DNA of 64,000 nt from the NCBI GenBank assembly GCA_022764505.1, contig JALEQJ010000053.1:1-64000 (forward strand), in the 5' to 3' direction. Below are positions 28,397 to 36,447 of this stretch, in pieces (positions within the stretch are counted from its first letter, which is position 1; each line of letters opens with the position of its first letter). Source of the DNA: Phocaeicola sp. Lineage in GTDB: Bacteria; Bacteroidota; Bacteroidia; Bacteroidales; Bacteroidaceae. A program made the translations under genes and the position numbers. A model generated the notes under the pieces. The model was given only the letters and a program-made list of their open reading frames with translations, did not search any database and was not told the DNA's origin.

Positions 28397-28912
28397 TTAC
28401 TGTATTGAGAGAGCCAGTCCTGCATCTAATTTTTCCCAATCCTTACGAGAACTTACCCTTATCACTTGCTCATTACGGCTGTCATATTCAAAAAAAGCTT
28501 TTCCTTTATTATAGTAGAAAGTAATGATTCCTCCCAACTCACACCAATCATAAGATACTCCCTTCAGAATATCTCTTGCCTGCCATTGTAGCGTCGCACG
28601 GCAAGCCACATAACCCTCATATACATTTTCTGCAATTTCATAGTTGTACAAGTCTATTCTTCCTATCCATTCTCGCCCACTTCTAGGAGATATAATGCGA
28701 GATGCTTCTTGAGTAAAACGATGAGCTAAGTTTTCAAGGGTTGGTCCATAAGCTCTTCTTAATTCTTCTTGTCTCAGTGCGTGTTTTTCTCTTTCTGATA
28801 AAGCCCTGTTTTTAGTTCCTTCGTAGGAAGTAGTACAACTAGTGAGAATAATAGAGCTAAAAACTAAGCAAACACTTAGAAAAATGACATGAAGTAATGC
28901 TTTTCTTTTCAT
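28397..28912 (-). CDS. Lipoprotein of unknown function
   Basis: A 171-residue protein with a signal peptide and lipobox ILTSC, so Cys26 is the likely lipidated residue; export to the envelope is expected. A charged helical segment (about 33-72: ALSEREKHALRQEELRRAYG) precedes a compact beta-rich domain with conserved-looking YNYEIAENVYEGYVACRA and YDWCELGG blocks that are retained in the decayed copy downstream. I do not recognise the domain. Two cysteines in the C-terminal domain could pair. The gene lies 46 bases beyond the terminator of a structured RNA on the same strand, so it could be controlled by that RNA leader. Confidence 0.7.
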   Translation of the reverse strand: MKRKALLHVIFLSVCLVFSSIILTSCTTSYEGTKNRALSEREKHALRQEELRRAYGPTLENLAHRFTQEASRIISPRSGREWIGRIDLYNYEIAENVYEGYVACRATLQWQARDILKGVSYDWCELGGIITFYYNKGKAFFEYDSRNEQVIRVSSRKDWEKLDAGLALSIQ

Positions 28913-28957
28913 GGTAATGATATTTTTAATTTACTCTTAGACCTCTATCAAGTGGTT

Positions 28958-29180
28958 CTGTAAAAAAGAAGCGTGAGGTCGTAATGACATCACCCTTCCG
29001 AAGTCGGCTCCTGAGAATGGCCTTAGAGAAAAGAATGATACATATACGACTCCCACGCATAGATGGACGTGGGAAGTCGTTACACCATTCCTCCTCTCTA
29101 GAATTTTCTCAGGATTCACTTCGGGAGAAATGAAGCATAACGCTTCCTAAACAAAATATAGTGTGATTCTATTCACACTC
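28958..29180 (-). ncRNA. Structured RNA of about 220 nt with its own promoter and terminator
   Basis: The minus strand folds as a long rod. CCGAAGT (28998-29004) pairs with 29118-29124. CCTGAGAAT (29010-29018) pairs with 29103-29113. 29024-29037 pairs with 29086-29100, but only if G-U pairs on the minus strand are allowed, which fixes the strand. A 12-bp apical hairpin is made by 29046-29057 with 29068-29080. Small hairpins lie at the 5' end (29160-29179 and 29132-29146). A terminator hairpin (28968-28980 with 28986-28998) is followed by a T6 run. A promoter sits at 29186-29217. Size and rod shape recall 6S RNA, but I cannot confirm it; a leader that attenuates the downstream lipoprotein gene is the alternative. 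Confidence 0.6.
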
Positions 29181-29185
29181 TTCTG

Positions 29186-29217
29186 CAAATGTAAACTTAA
29201 ATTCTCAAAACCACAAA
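29186..29217 (-). promoter_or_regulatory. Promoter of the structured RNA
   Basis: On the minus strand, TTTG (29214-29217) and TACATTTG (29186-29193) are separated by exactly 20 bases, a full Bacteroidetes -33/-7 match. Transcription would begin near 29180. Confidence 0.7.
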
Positions 29218-29234
29218 GCTACATCACAGAAAAT

Positions 29235-29266
29235 AAAAGAGGATATACTTTCGTATATCCTCTTTT
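29235..29266. terminator. Terminator after tRNA-His
   Basis: A perfect 14-bp stem (29235-29248 with 29253-29266) with a TTTC-type loop is flanked by A/T runs. It follows tRNA-His on the minus strand and separates it from the structured RNA promoter. Confidence 0.8.
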
Positions 29267-29271
29267 ATCAG

Positions 29272-29346
29272 GGTGACTAGTGGGATTCGAACCCACGACC
29301 TCCAGAACCACAATCTGGCGCTCTAACCTGCTGAACTATAATCACC
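29272..29346 (-). tRNA. tRNA-His (GTG)
   Basis: A full cloverleaf on the minus strand. The 8-bp acceptor stem GGTGATTA/TAGTCACC includes the extra G-1:C73 pair diagnostic of tRNA-His. The anticodon loop ATTGTGGT reads GTG, and the T-arm contains GGGTTCGAATCCC. The 3' CCA is not encoded. Confidence 0.96.
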
Positions 29347-29466
29347 ATTTAGCTTTCTTCCTTGAAAGCGTTGCAAAGGTAGGCGTTTATTTGAATATAC
29401 CAAAGAAAAAAACGGATATTTTGCACTTTTTTCTCACGACAAATAGCAGCTACCTTTACTTAACCT

Positions 29467-29474
29467 TATCTTTG
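29467..29474 (+). promoter_or_regulatory. Putative -7 box of the glycosyltransferase-radC unit
   Basis: TATCTTTG, 29 bases upstream of the ATG at 29504. Confidence 0.55.
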
Positions 29475-29503
29475 TGCTTGTAAAACACCCTAATATAGCG
29501 TAA

Positions 29504-30493
29504 ATGAAGTACAGCCTGATAGTACCTGTGTACAACAGACCAGATGAAGTAAAAGAACTCTTGGAAAGTCTTTTACTACAGACGTATAAAGATTTTGAGG
29601 TTATCATCGTAGAAGATGGCTCACAAATACCCTGCGAAGAGATAGTAAATGCATTTGCTACACAACTCCCTGTTCGCTATTATACAAAAAAGAACTCCGG
29701 TCCCGGACTTACTCGCAATGCAGGTGTATCTTATGCTACGGGAGAATATGTGATTATATTGGATTCAGACTGCATATTACCTTCCACCTACTTGGAAGAA
29801 GTGGAGAAAGAAATTAGAATGAGACCTTCGGACGCATTCGGTGGAGGAGATAGAGCACACGCAGATTTTACGCCTATACAAAAAGCCATCAACTATGCTA
29901 TGACCTCTTTCTTTACTACAGGAGGCATAAGAGGAGGAAAGAGAAAATTGGACAAATTCTATCCTCGCAGTTTCAATATGGGAGTGAAGAGAGAAGTATA
30001 TCAAGCATTAGGAGGTTTCTCCGAAATGAGATTTGGAGAAGATATAGACTTCAGCATAAGGATATTTAAGGGTGGGTATACTTGTAGGCTTTTCCCCGAA
30101 GCATGGGTATGGCACAAACGACGTACAGATCTGAAAAAATTTTTCAAACAAGTACATAATTCGGGTATTGCACGCATCAATCTCTATCTGAAATATCCCG
30201 ATAGCCTGAAAATAGTGCATACCTTGCCTGCACTGTTTACTATAGGTGTACTGTTTTGTTGTCTATTGTCCGTATTTTATCCGCTATTTTTCTGCTTCAT
30301 CATAGCTTATGCGCTACTTGTAGGAATAGATGCTGCGTGGAAGAACAAGAGCCTATGGATAGGGTTATTGGCTATTCCTGCTACATTTGTTCAGCTATTG
30401 GGATATGGTAGCGGCTTCTTGATGGCGTGGTGGAAACGTTGCATCCTGCATAAAAAGAAGCACACTGCTTTTGAGAAAAATTTTTACGATTGA
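29504..30493 (+). CDS. Membrane-anchored family 2 glycosyltransferase
   Basis: A 329-residue GT-A enzyme. SLIVPVYNRPDEV (4-16) and VIIVEDGS form the nucleotide-sugar pocket. The metal-binding DSD occurs in VIILDSDCIL near residue 86, and the acceptor-side motif is RFGEDIDFSIRI. The C-terminal 80 residues hold two or three hydrophobic segments (ALFTIGVLFCCLLSVFYP and LLAIPATFVQLLGYG types), so the enzyme sits in the inner membrane. A role in surface glycan or glycolipid synthesis is likely; substrate unknown. radC begins 29 bases after the stop on the same strand. Confidence 0.88.
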   Translation: MKYSLIVPVYNRPDEVKELLESLLLQTYKDFEVIIVEDGSQIPCEEIVNAFATQLPVRYYTKKNSGPGLTRNAGVSYATGEYVIILDSDCILPSTYLEEVEKEIRMRPSDAFGGGDRAHADFTPIQKAINYAMTSFFTTGGIRGGKRKLDKFYPRSFNMGVKREVYQALGGFSEMRFGEDIDFSIRIFKGGYTCRLFPEAWVWHKRRTDLKKFFKQVHNSGIARINLYLKYPDSLKIVHTLPALFTIGVLFCCLLSVFYPLFFCFIIAYALLVGIDAAWKNKSLWIGLLAIPATFVQLLGYGSGFLMAWWKRCILHKKKHTAFEKNFYD

Positions 30494-30522
30494 TAACTTT
30501 CTTGCCTATAACATCTTAGAAT

Positions 30523-31218
30523 ATGAAAGAAAAGAAAACCTTGAATCAATGGGCTGTAGAAGATAGACCCAGAGAAAAATTGATAGAACACGGTGTAGCT
30601 TGCTTGAGCAATGCAGAGCTACTCGCTATTATCATAGGATCCGGCAGTAGGGACGAAACTGCTGTAGACCTTATGCGAAAGGTGCTTTCCACATACGACA
30701 ATAAGTTGAGCCAACTGAGCAAATGCAGCGTAGAAGAACTATGCAAGTTCAAAGGCATAGGAATGGCAAAGGCGATAAGTATTATTGCCACAGCAGAATT
30801 AGGCAGGAGGAGAAAGGAAGAAGGAGTAGAAGAACGTCCGCAAATGACTCATTCCGGTGCTATCTATGAGTATATGTACCCACGTATTTGCGATACACCG
30901 ATAGAAGAAAGCTGGGTTTTATTGCTCAATCCGGTTTCTAAACTGATAGATGCCGTACGCATCAGTAGTGGAGGTCTGGCATTTACAGCCGTAGATATTC
31001 GCTGTGTACTCAGAGAAGCCTTGCTAAAACGTGCCACATCTATGATTTTCTGCCACAATCACCCTTCCGGAAACTGTAAACCCAGTGAGGCAGACGATTC
31101 TCTCACTACACGACTTTACCACGCAGCACAAGCGATAGATGTACGCCTATTGGATCATATTATACTGTCTGATGGAGCTTACTACAGTTATGTAGACAAT
31201 GGAAGAGCACCTTTTTGA
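30523..31218 (+). CDS. radC: RadC family protein (JAMM/MPN+ domain)
   Basis: A 231-residue protein. An N-terminal UPF0758 helix-hairpin-helix-like part contains FKGIGMAKAISI near 75-87. The C-terminal JAB/MPN domain has the metal motif HNHPSGN (178-184) and Asp191, so the metalloprotease-like site is intact. Despite the name, a direct DNA-repair role is not established for this family. It follows the glycosyltransferase by 29 bases and is probably on the same transcript. Confidence 0.93.
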   Translation: MKEKKTLNQWAVEDRPREKLIEHGVACLSNAELLAIIIGSGSRDETAVDLMRKVLSTYDNKLSQLSKCSVEELCKFKGIGMAKAISIIATAELGRRRKEEGVEERPQMTHSGAIYEYMYPRICDTPIEESWVLLLNPVSKLIDAVRISSGGLAFTAVDIRCVLREALLKRATSMIFCHNHPSGNCKPSEADDSLTTRLYHAAQAIDVRLLDHIILSDGAYYSYVDNGRAPF

Positions 31219-31302
31219 GTAGAAAGACAGAAAAAGAGGAGAAATCCTATGAATTTCCCTCTATAAATAAATACCTTTGAAAAAACTTAAATATCTGCAC
31301 AA

Positions 31303-32115
31303 ATGAAAAGAATGAATGACAGGAATTTCCAAGCAAGAAGTTTTTTTCTCCCACTTTTATTGCTGTTCGTAGCAATGTCTACTTCTTGCCAAGCCCCCAA
31401 ACGTATGGAAAAAGAAGCTCTCACTATAGGGGAGTTTGTAACTACAGAAAAAGTCTTCTCAGAATTACTCTTGGAAACAGAACTGGACGTAACACTTGTA
31501 TATACACCTCAAAACCCTTTTGTACAAGTTACAGGACCTAAAAAAGTATTAGACTATATCCGTGTAAAGAATGTAGCCGGTAAAATGAGCATACAAGATA
31601 AAAAAGATATACCTGAAAGAATAAGCAGAGTATCTTCTATCAAAATAGGTATCCCACAACTGAAAAAAATAGAGAGCAATGGTACCGGAGATATCAAAGG
31701 CACAGATATTATAAAAGCTCCACATATGCTCTTAACAGCTTTAGGCACATCGGATATTAAATTGTCTATGGCAGGAGAAGATATTGAAATAGAGAATGGA
31801 GGTACTAGCGATTGTATCTTCAAATTGGAATATCCAAAAGTCAAAATTAACAACAACGGTACAGGAGATATACGCATAGAAGGTACAGGAAAAGAACTTA
31901 TAATCGGGAACTTTGGTACGGGAGACTTACATTTACAAAAGTTCCGTATGGAAAGCATAGAAGCACAGAATACTGGTACCGGCGATGTCTCTTGTTGGGC
32001 TATACAAAAATTATCTGTAGAGAATAGTGGTACCGGAGACTTCTTTTACTATGGATCCCCCAAAGAAAAGAACATATCCAATTCCGGTACAGGCAATGTA
32101 AAACAACGTTATTAA
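31303..32115 (+). CDS. GIN-domain (DUF2807) lipoprotein
   Basis: A 270-residue secreted protein with lipobox MSTSC (Cys29 lipidated). The rest is a head-GIN adhesin-type domain. From about residue 125 to the end there are eight copies of a GTGD/GTSD turn (NGTGDI, LGTSDI, GGTSDC, NGTGDI, FGTGDL, TGTGDV, SGTGDF, SGTGNV) at intervals near 18-20 residues, as expected for a stack of short beta-strands forming a solenoid. Function of this family is not established. It has a dedicated strong terminator downstream. The start at 31303 gives a proper signal peptide; the ATG three codons in is also possible. Confidence 0.82.
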   Translation: MKRMNDRNFQARSFFLPLLLLFVAMSTSCQAPKRMEKEALTIGEFVTTEKVFSELLLETELDVTLVYTPQNPFVQVTGPKKVLDYIRVKNVAGKMSIQDKKDIPERISRVSSIKIGIPQLKKIESNGTGDIKGTDIIKAPHMLLTALGTSDIKLSMAGEDIEIENGGTSDCIFKLEYPKVKINNNGTGDIRIEGTGKELIIGNFGTGDLHLQKFRMESIEAQNTGTGDVSCWAIQKLSVENSGTGDFFYYGSPKEKNISNSGTGNVKQRY

Positions 32116-32135
32116 AAAACAAGTCGTTATATAGT

Positions 32136-32180
32136 AAAAAAAGCAGATAGGACGCTCTATTTTCGTCCTATCTGCTTTTT
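32136..32180 (+). terminator. Terminator of the GIN-domain gene
   Basis: A 13-bp perfect stem (AGCAGATAGGACG at 32142-32154 with its complement at 32164-32176) is followed by a T7 run, with an A-run on the other side. Confidence 0.85.
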
Positions 32181-32244
32181 TTATATAAGAGTAGAGCCTT
32201 CGGATCTAAGGCATAATCCTGCTGTACCTGATATGTATAACGCA

Positions 32245-32337
32245 GGTGCCGATAGTAAGCCTTACTATCACGATAGCGGGCTGTCGCTATCACGGAAAGA
32301 AACCTTGTTATCACGATAAGATAACGTTGCTATCACC
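32245..32337 (-). repeat. Dispersed repeat family A, copy 2
   Basis: The minus strand reads GATAGC, TATCTTATCGTGATA, CAAGG, TTCTTTCCG and GATA in the same order and with the same spacing as 3785-3876. Identity is high across the first 55 bases or so and looser after that. It occupies most of the 315-base gap between the GIN-domain gene and bioB. Confidence 0.6.
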
Positions 32338-32395
32338 TTTTTCCTCCCAATCACAAAAGAAGTTCCTTACACGTGCTTTGCAGGAGAAATTGAGT

Positions 32396-32403
32396 TATCT
32401 TTG
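32396..32403 (+). promoter_or_regulatory. Putative bioB -7 box
   Basis: TATCTTTG, 28 bases upstream of the bioB ATG. No BirA operator was recognised. Confidence 0.5.
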
Positions 32404-32431
32404 GTAGCTTTTTACGAAACGTAAGATATGT

Positions 32432-33424
32432 ATGGACTTAAAAGAAATCACTCAACGAATAAAAGATGGCGGAGATCTGACTCGTAAGGAGGCTTCCGAA
32501 TTGCTCCACCTAACAGACCGAGAGTCGCTGTATGAAGCAGCCCATTGCATTACCGCTCATTTTGCCCCTACGCTTTTTGATACTTGCTCCATTGTCAATG
32601 TGAAGAGCGGACACTGCCCCGAAGACTGCAAATGGTGTGCCCAAAGCGCACACTATCATACCGATGCGGACGAATATAGTGCATTGGAAACACAAGAATG
32701 TGTGCAACAGGCAGCATTTAATCGCAAACAGGGTGTAGGACGCTTTTCGCTGGTAGCCAGTGGTCGCCGACCCACAGTAGCGGATATGAACCGATATCTG
32801 GATATTTATGCGAGTATACACCGTGAGGTACCGGATATCAAGTTGTGTGCATCACTCGGATTGTGTACAGAAGAACAATTGCACCGCTTACGAGAAGCAG
32901 GCGTAACCACCTATCACTGCAATATGGAAAGCGCACCGGATTTTTTCGGCACTCTCTGCACCACACATACGCAACGTCAGAAAGAGGAAACACTGGCGGC
33001 AGCACGCAAGGTGGGTATGCGCATCTGTTCAGGTGGCATCATTGGTATGGGCGAATCGGCAGAGCAACGCATTGATTTTGCATTTTATCTGCGGCATATC
33101 GGTTCATTATCCATTCCCATCAATATCCTGCAACCCATTCCCGGCACACCACTACAAGACACACCACCATTGACAGAAGACGAATATCTGACAGCTGTAG
33201 CTCTATTTCGCCTGATCAATCCACGTGCGTTTTTGCGCTTTTCGGGCGGACGTGCTCAACTATCGGACGAAATCCAACGCAGAGCCATCTATATAGGTAT
33301 AAATGCAGCCATCACAGGGGATCTGCTTACTACCATCGGTTGCACCACACCACACGATATGACAATGATAACAGAGATGGGCAAAATCAATAGCAATGAT
33401 ACAGACTGGGAAATAAACTCATAG
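32432..33424 (+). CDS. bioB: Biotin synthase
   Basis: A 330-residue radical-SAM enzyme that inserts sulfur into dethiobiotin. The 4Fe-4S cysteines are Cys62, Cys66 and Cys69 in [12 protein letters not shown], with the 2Fe-2S ligands in the NVKSG, LCASLGL and YHCNMES regions. The C-terminal FSGGRAQL motif is present. Complete at family length. It stands alone: no bioA, bioD, bioF or bioC is in the window. Its base use looks more GC-rich than its neighbours (many CGC, GCG and CTG-type codons), which may reflect transfer or different selection; this was judged by eye. Confidence 0.95.
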   Translation: MDLKEITQRIKDGGDLTRKEASELLHLTDRESLYEAAHCITAHFAPTLFDTCSIVNVKSGHCPEDCKWCAQSAHYHTDADEYSALETQECVQQAAFNRKQGVGRFSLVASGRRPTVADMNRYLDIYASIHREVPDIKLCASLGLCTEEQLHRLREAGVTTYHCNMESAPDFFGTLCTTHTQRQKEETLAAARKVGMRICSGGIIGMGESAEQRIDFAFYLRHIGSLSIPINILQPIPGTPLQDTPPLTEDEYLTAVALFRLINPRAFLRFSGGRAQLSDEIQRRAIYIGINAAITGDLLTTIGCTTPHDMTMITEMGKINSNDTDWEINS

Positions 33425-33500
33425 CCTGATTAAAAACATTGTGCTAAGGGTATCTTGGAGACTTATTACCTATTCAAGAGAGGGTAATATGAATATCTCT

Positions 33501-33590
33501 ATTCCGTACTATAGTTTACATAAACCGCAATGGAAGTTTATAAAAACTATAGTGGAGGTTTACATAAACTCAAGTATGAAACAGAGATTC
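33501..33590 (+). repeat. Dispersed repeat family B, copy 2
   Basis: In the bioB-tpx gap, AGTTTACATAAACCGCAATG, GGAAGTTTATAAAAAC and GGAGGTTTACATAAAC follow each other with a period near 28 bases, ending ATGAAACAGAGAT. These resemble units at 21940-22014 and 53075-53168. Confidence 0.5.
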
Positions 33591-33605
33591 CCAATGATAG
33601 GATAA

Positions 33606-33650
33606 AAAAGAACGAGGCTGTAGCAAAAATGACTCTTGCTACAGCCTCCT
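33606..33650 (-). terminator. Terminator of tpx
   Basis: A 13-bp perfect stem (GAGGCTGTAGCAA at 33614-33626 with its complement at 33636-33648) is followed on the minus strand by a T-run. The stem sequence is close to those at 3966 and 58411. Confidence 0.8.
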
Positions 33651-33670
33651 ATCTTTTTCTACTACGCTAC

Positions 33671-34174
33671 TTACTTAATAGCAGCCAAAGCTGCTTCGTA
33701 GTTTGGTTCATTTACGATGTCTTCTACCATTTCTGTATAGATAACCTTTCCTTCCGGATTCAAGACTACTACAGAACGTGCCAAGAGACCTGCCAAAGGA
33801 CCATCTGTCATCAGCACACCATAGTTTTCTGCAAAGTGAGATGTATAACGGAAGTCTGACAAAGAAACTACATTTTCTATACCTTCTGTAGTACAGAAAC
33901 GACCTTGTGCGAAAGGAAGGTCTTTGGAAATAGCCAAGACTACTGTGTTGGGAAGACCTGCAGCCAGCTGATTGAACTTACGCACAGAAGTAGCACAAAC
34001 ACCGGTGTCCATACTGGGGAAGATGTTCAATACTGCAAACTTACCCTTTATGTCTGCCAATGTACAAGTGCTTAAATCTCCTTTTACTAATGCGAAGTCC
34101 GGTGCAACCTGTCCTATTTTTACAAATTCTCCTGCTAATGTTACAGGCGAACCTTTGAATGCTGTTTTTGCCAT
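33671..34174 (-). CDS. tpx: Thiol peroxidase
   Basis: A 167-residue atypical 2-Cys peroxiredoxin that reduces peroxides using thioredoxin. The peroxidatic Cys60 lies in [15 protein letters not shown] and the resolving Cys94 in GRFCTTEGI, the spacing expected for Tpx. The N-terminal [16 protein letters not shown] and the [14 protein letters not shown] stretch are family hallmarks. It is monocistronic, with a -7 box at 34229-34236 and a terminator after the stop. Confidence 0.96.
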   Translation of the reverse strand: MAKTAFKGSPVTLAGEFVKIGQVAPDFALVKGDLSTCTLADIKGKFAVLNIFPSMDTGVCATSVRKFNQLAAGLPNTVVLAISKDLPFAQGRFCTTEGIENVVSLSDFRYTSHFAENYGVLMTDGPLAGLLARSVVVLNPEGKVIYTEMVEDIVNEPNYEAALAAIK

Positions 34175-34228
34175 ATATTTTTATTGTTATGTGAATACTA
34201 AGAAGCAGATATACGCTTCATTCTTATA

Positions 34229-34236
34229 CAAATATA
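34229..34236 (-). promoter_or_regulatory. Putative tpx -7 box
   Basis: TATATTTG on the minus strand, 55 bases upstream of the tpx ATG. Confidence 0.5.
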
Positions 34237-34353
34237 ACCAATAAAGACGTACCATAGACATAAAACCCTCATTATTTTACTTTTCTAACATTCTATGGTT
34301 CTTCTACGCCTCTTTTTTAGTTTACTTTGCAAGCTCAATCAAGACTTATAAAT

Positions 34354-35262
34354 ATGGCACGTAGCATAAAAGATTATTTCGTATTGGTAGCAAAAGGTAT
34401 GGGTATGGGCGCAGCAGATGTTGTACCCGGAGTCTCGGGAGGTACCATTGCTTTCATTGTAGGTATTTATGACGAATTATTAAATACCATCAAAAGTATC
34501 AATATCAAAAATTTAAGATTATTACTAAAAGGTGATTTGAAAGCCTTTTTTACAGCCACCAATGCGTATTTTCTGATTGCTATTTTAGCAGGTATCGCCA
34601 TCAGTATTTTGTCCTTGGCAAAACTCATCACCTACCTGTTAGATGCACACCCTGTATTGGTTTGGTCATTTTTCTTTGGGCTTGTCTTGGCTTCCGCTTG
34701 GTTTGTGTCTAAGGAAATCACTCGCTGGAACTTCAGCAATATCATTTTATTCATTGCAGGTACTATTCTGGCATTCTATATTACTATGGCTACCCCTGCA
34801 GAAACCTCTTCTCACCCACTCTTTATATTTGTTTGCGGTGCTGTAGCTATTTGTGCTATGATTTTACCCGGTATTTCCGGTAGTTTTATTCTGGTGCTGA
34901 TGGGAAAGTACTATTATATTATGGAGGCTATTAAAAATATAGACATCACTACTATTCTGATATTTGGTGCAGGTGCATTTGTAGGAATTACGAGTTTTTC
35001 TCGTATCCTATCTTATGCCCTCTCTCATATCCGTAATGCTACCCTAGCTATACTTTCCGGCTTTATGCTCGGATCACTCAATAAGGTTTGGCCTTGGAAA
35101 GCACAAGAAACTATCCTCTCAGAAGGACATAAAATACGTATAGAAACCAATATACTACCGGAAGGAGATTGGTATGTAGCCCTTCTGCTTATGTGTACAG
35201 GATTTATTCTTGTTTATTTTATAGAAAAATTTGGGAATCAACATTCACAAAAAAACGCTTAA
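34354..35262 (+). CDS. DUF368 polyprenyl-phosphate transporter-like membrane protein
   Basis: A 302-residue inner-membrane protein with about eight hydrophobic segments. The family signature GAADVVPGVSGGTIAF is near the N-terminus and its internal echo MILPGISGSFILVLMG near the middle; this duplicated motif is typical of DUF368. Family members, including the PopT group, have been linked to recycling undecaprenyl phosphate across the inner membrane; that function here is inferred from family. I start it at the ATG at 34354, because the longer reading begins on the promoter-like TACTTTG at 34323. The pyridoxal kinase gene begins 4 bases after the stop. Confidence 0.85.
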   Translation: MARSIKDYFVLVAKGMGMGAADVVPGVSGGTIAFIVGIYDELLNTIKSINIKNLRLLLKGDLKAFFTATNAYFLIAILAGIAISILSLAKLITYLLDAHPVLVWSFFFGLVLASAWFVSKEITRWNFSNIILFIAGTILAFYITMATPAETSSHPLFIFVCGAVAICAMILPGISGSFILVLMGKYYYIMEAIKNIDITTILIFGAGAFVGITSFSRILSYALSHIRNATLAILSGFMLGSLNKVWPWKAQETILSEGHKIRIETNILPEGDWYVALLLMCTGFILVYFIEKFGNQHSQKNA

Positions 35263-35266
35263 CTCT

Positions 35267-36145
35267 ATGCATATAGGCAGTAACAATAAGAAAATAGTAG
35301 CCGTACACGATTTGTCGGGTGTGGGACGTGTATCTCTTATGGTAGCTATTCCCATTCTTTCTACTATGGGCTTCCAAGTTTGCCCTCTTCCTACTGCAAT
35401 CCTATCCGGGCATACGCAATTTCCCACCTTCTCTTTTTTGGATTTGACAGACGAGATGGAACGTATCATTGTACAGTGGAAAAAACTCGGTATGAAGTTT
35501 GATGCCTTTTATACAGGGTACTTAGGGTCTCCACGGCAAGCTGCTATTGTTTCGGAATTTATAGCAGATTTCTCCACAGAAGAAACCCCGGTCATAGTAG
35601 ATCCTGTATTGGGAGATAATGGGAAACTATATACCTCCATCACAGAAGAAATGGTCGTAGCTATGAGACAACTCATCGCCCATGCAGACCTTATCACTCC
35701 CAATATGACAGAGTTATTTTTCTTATTGGGAAAACCTTACGAAGAAATAATCTCCGAAGATAAACTCAAAGCTTACCTCAAAGAATTATCGGAAACAGGT
35801 CCTTCTATCGTTATCGTTACCAGTGTCCCCATAGCAAACGATCCCACCAAGACTTCTGTCTATGCTTACGATAAGGACAGTCATAGATACTGGAGAATCA
35901 CTTGCCCGTATCTGCCTGCGCACTATCCCGGTACAGGAGATACTTTCACAAGTGTAATTACAGGGGCTATCCTGCAAGGAGACAGCCTACCTATGGCAAT
36001 GGAAAGAGCTACGCAATTTATCTTGCAAGCCATCAGAGCTACCTTCGGGTATGATACCTCTATGCAAGAAGGCATTATGTTGGAAAAAGTACTGCACAAC
36101 TTAGAACTTCCCTTACAAGTAAGTACCTACGAAAAGATAGACTGA
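35267..36145 (+). CDS. Pyridoxal/pyridoxamine kinase (PfkB/ribokinase fold)
   Basis: A 292-residue kinase of the vitamin B6 salvage type. AVHDLSGVGRVSL near the N-terminus, CPLPTAILSGHTQFP, VIVDPVLGDNGKLY, LITPNMTELFFL, and the catalytic-Asp motif HYPGTGDTFTSVI near residue 226 are in family order. It is translated right after the DUF368 gene (4-base gap). An earlier in-frame start at 35231 would overlap that gene and lacks family similarity. The enzyme would make PLP, which speA in this window requires. Confidence 0.88.
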   Translation: MHIGSNNKKIVAVHDLSGVGRVSLMVAIPILSTMGFQVCPLPTAILSGHTQFPTFSFLDLTDEMERIIVQWKKLGMKFDAFYTGYLGSPRQAAIVSEFIADFSTEETPVIVDPVLGDNGKLYTSITEEMVVAMRQLIAHADLITPNMTELFFLLGKPYEEIISEDKLKAYLKELSETGPSIVIVTSVPIANDPTKTSVYAYDKDSHRYWRITCPYLPAHYPGTGDTFTSVITGAILQGDSLPMAMERATQFILQAIRATFGYDTSMQEGIMLEKVLHNLELPLQVSTYEKID

Positions 36146-36308
36146 TAAGCTTCCGGAGAAATAAAGGCGGATATTATCTTACCCGATATGAAAGCTTAAC
36201 AACAAATTTCTGCACGAAAGTAAGTTTAAGCTGTAAGCTTTTATATGACTCATTGAAGGCTAAACTACAGGTAAGTTTCACGAAGAAACGAAAAAAAGAA
36301 CTCGTTTA

Positions 36309-36339
36309 TTTGCCCATTATAAAAAAAGCAGTACTTTTG
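36309..36339 (+). promoter_or_regulatory. Promoter of the tRNA-Cys/tRNA-Lys operon
   Basis: TTTG (36309-36312) and TACTTTTG (36332-36339) are separated by 19 bases, 28 bases upstream of tRNA-Cys. The preceding 160 bases after the kinase gene hold nothing I recognise. Confidence 0.65.
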
Positions 36340-36367
36340 TACCGCATTCAGAAAACGAGATGCTCTT

Positions 36368-36439
36368 GGTTCCTTGGATGAGTGGCTTAGTCAGCGGTCT
36401 GCAAAACCGTGTACGGCGGTTCGAATCCGCCAGGAACCT
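36368..36439 (+). tRNA. tRNA-Cys (GCA)
   Basis: The acceptor stem is GGTTCCT/AGGAACC with discriminator T. The anticodon stem-loop CGGT-CTGCAAA-ACCG reads GCA, and the T-arm contains GGCGGTTCGAATCCGCC. No encoded CCA. Confidence 0.95.
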
Positions 36440-36447
36440 CAAGAAAG

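Noticed and set aside
28937..29119. A 60-codon frame on the minus strand within the structured RNA
   Set aside because: The region is explained by base-paired helices and a terminator; the peptide has no recognisable character.
33530..33859. A 109-codon frame on the plus strand
   Set aside because: It covers repeat family B, the tpx terminator and the antisense of tpx.
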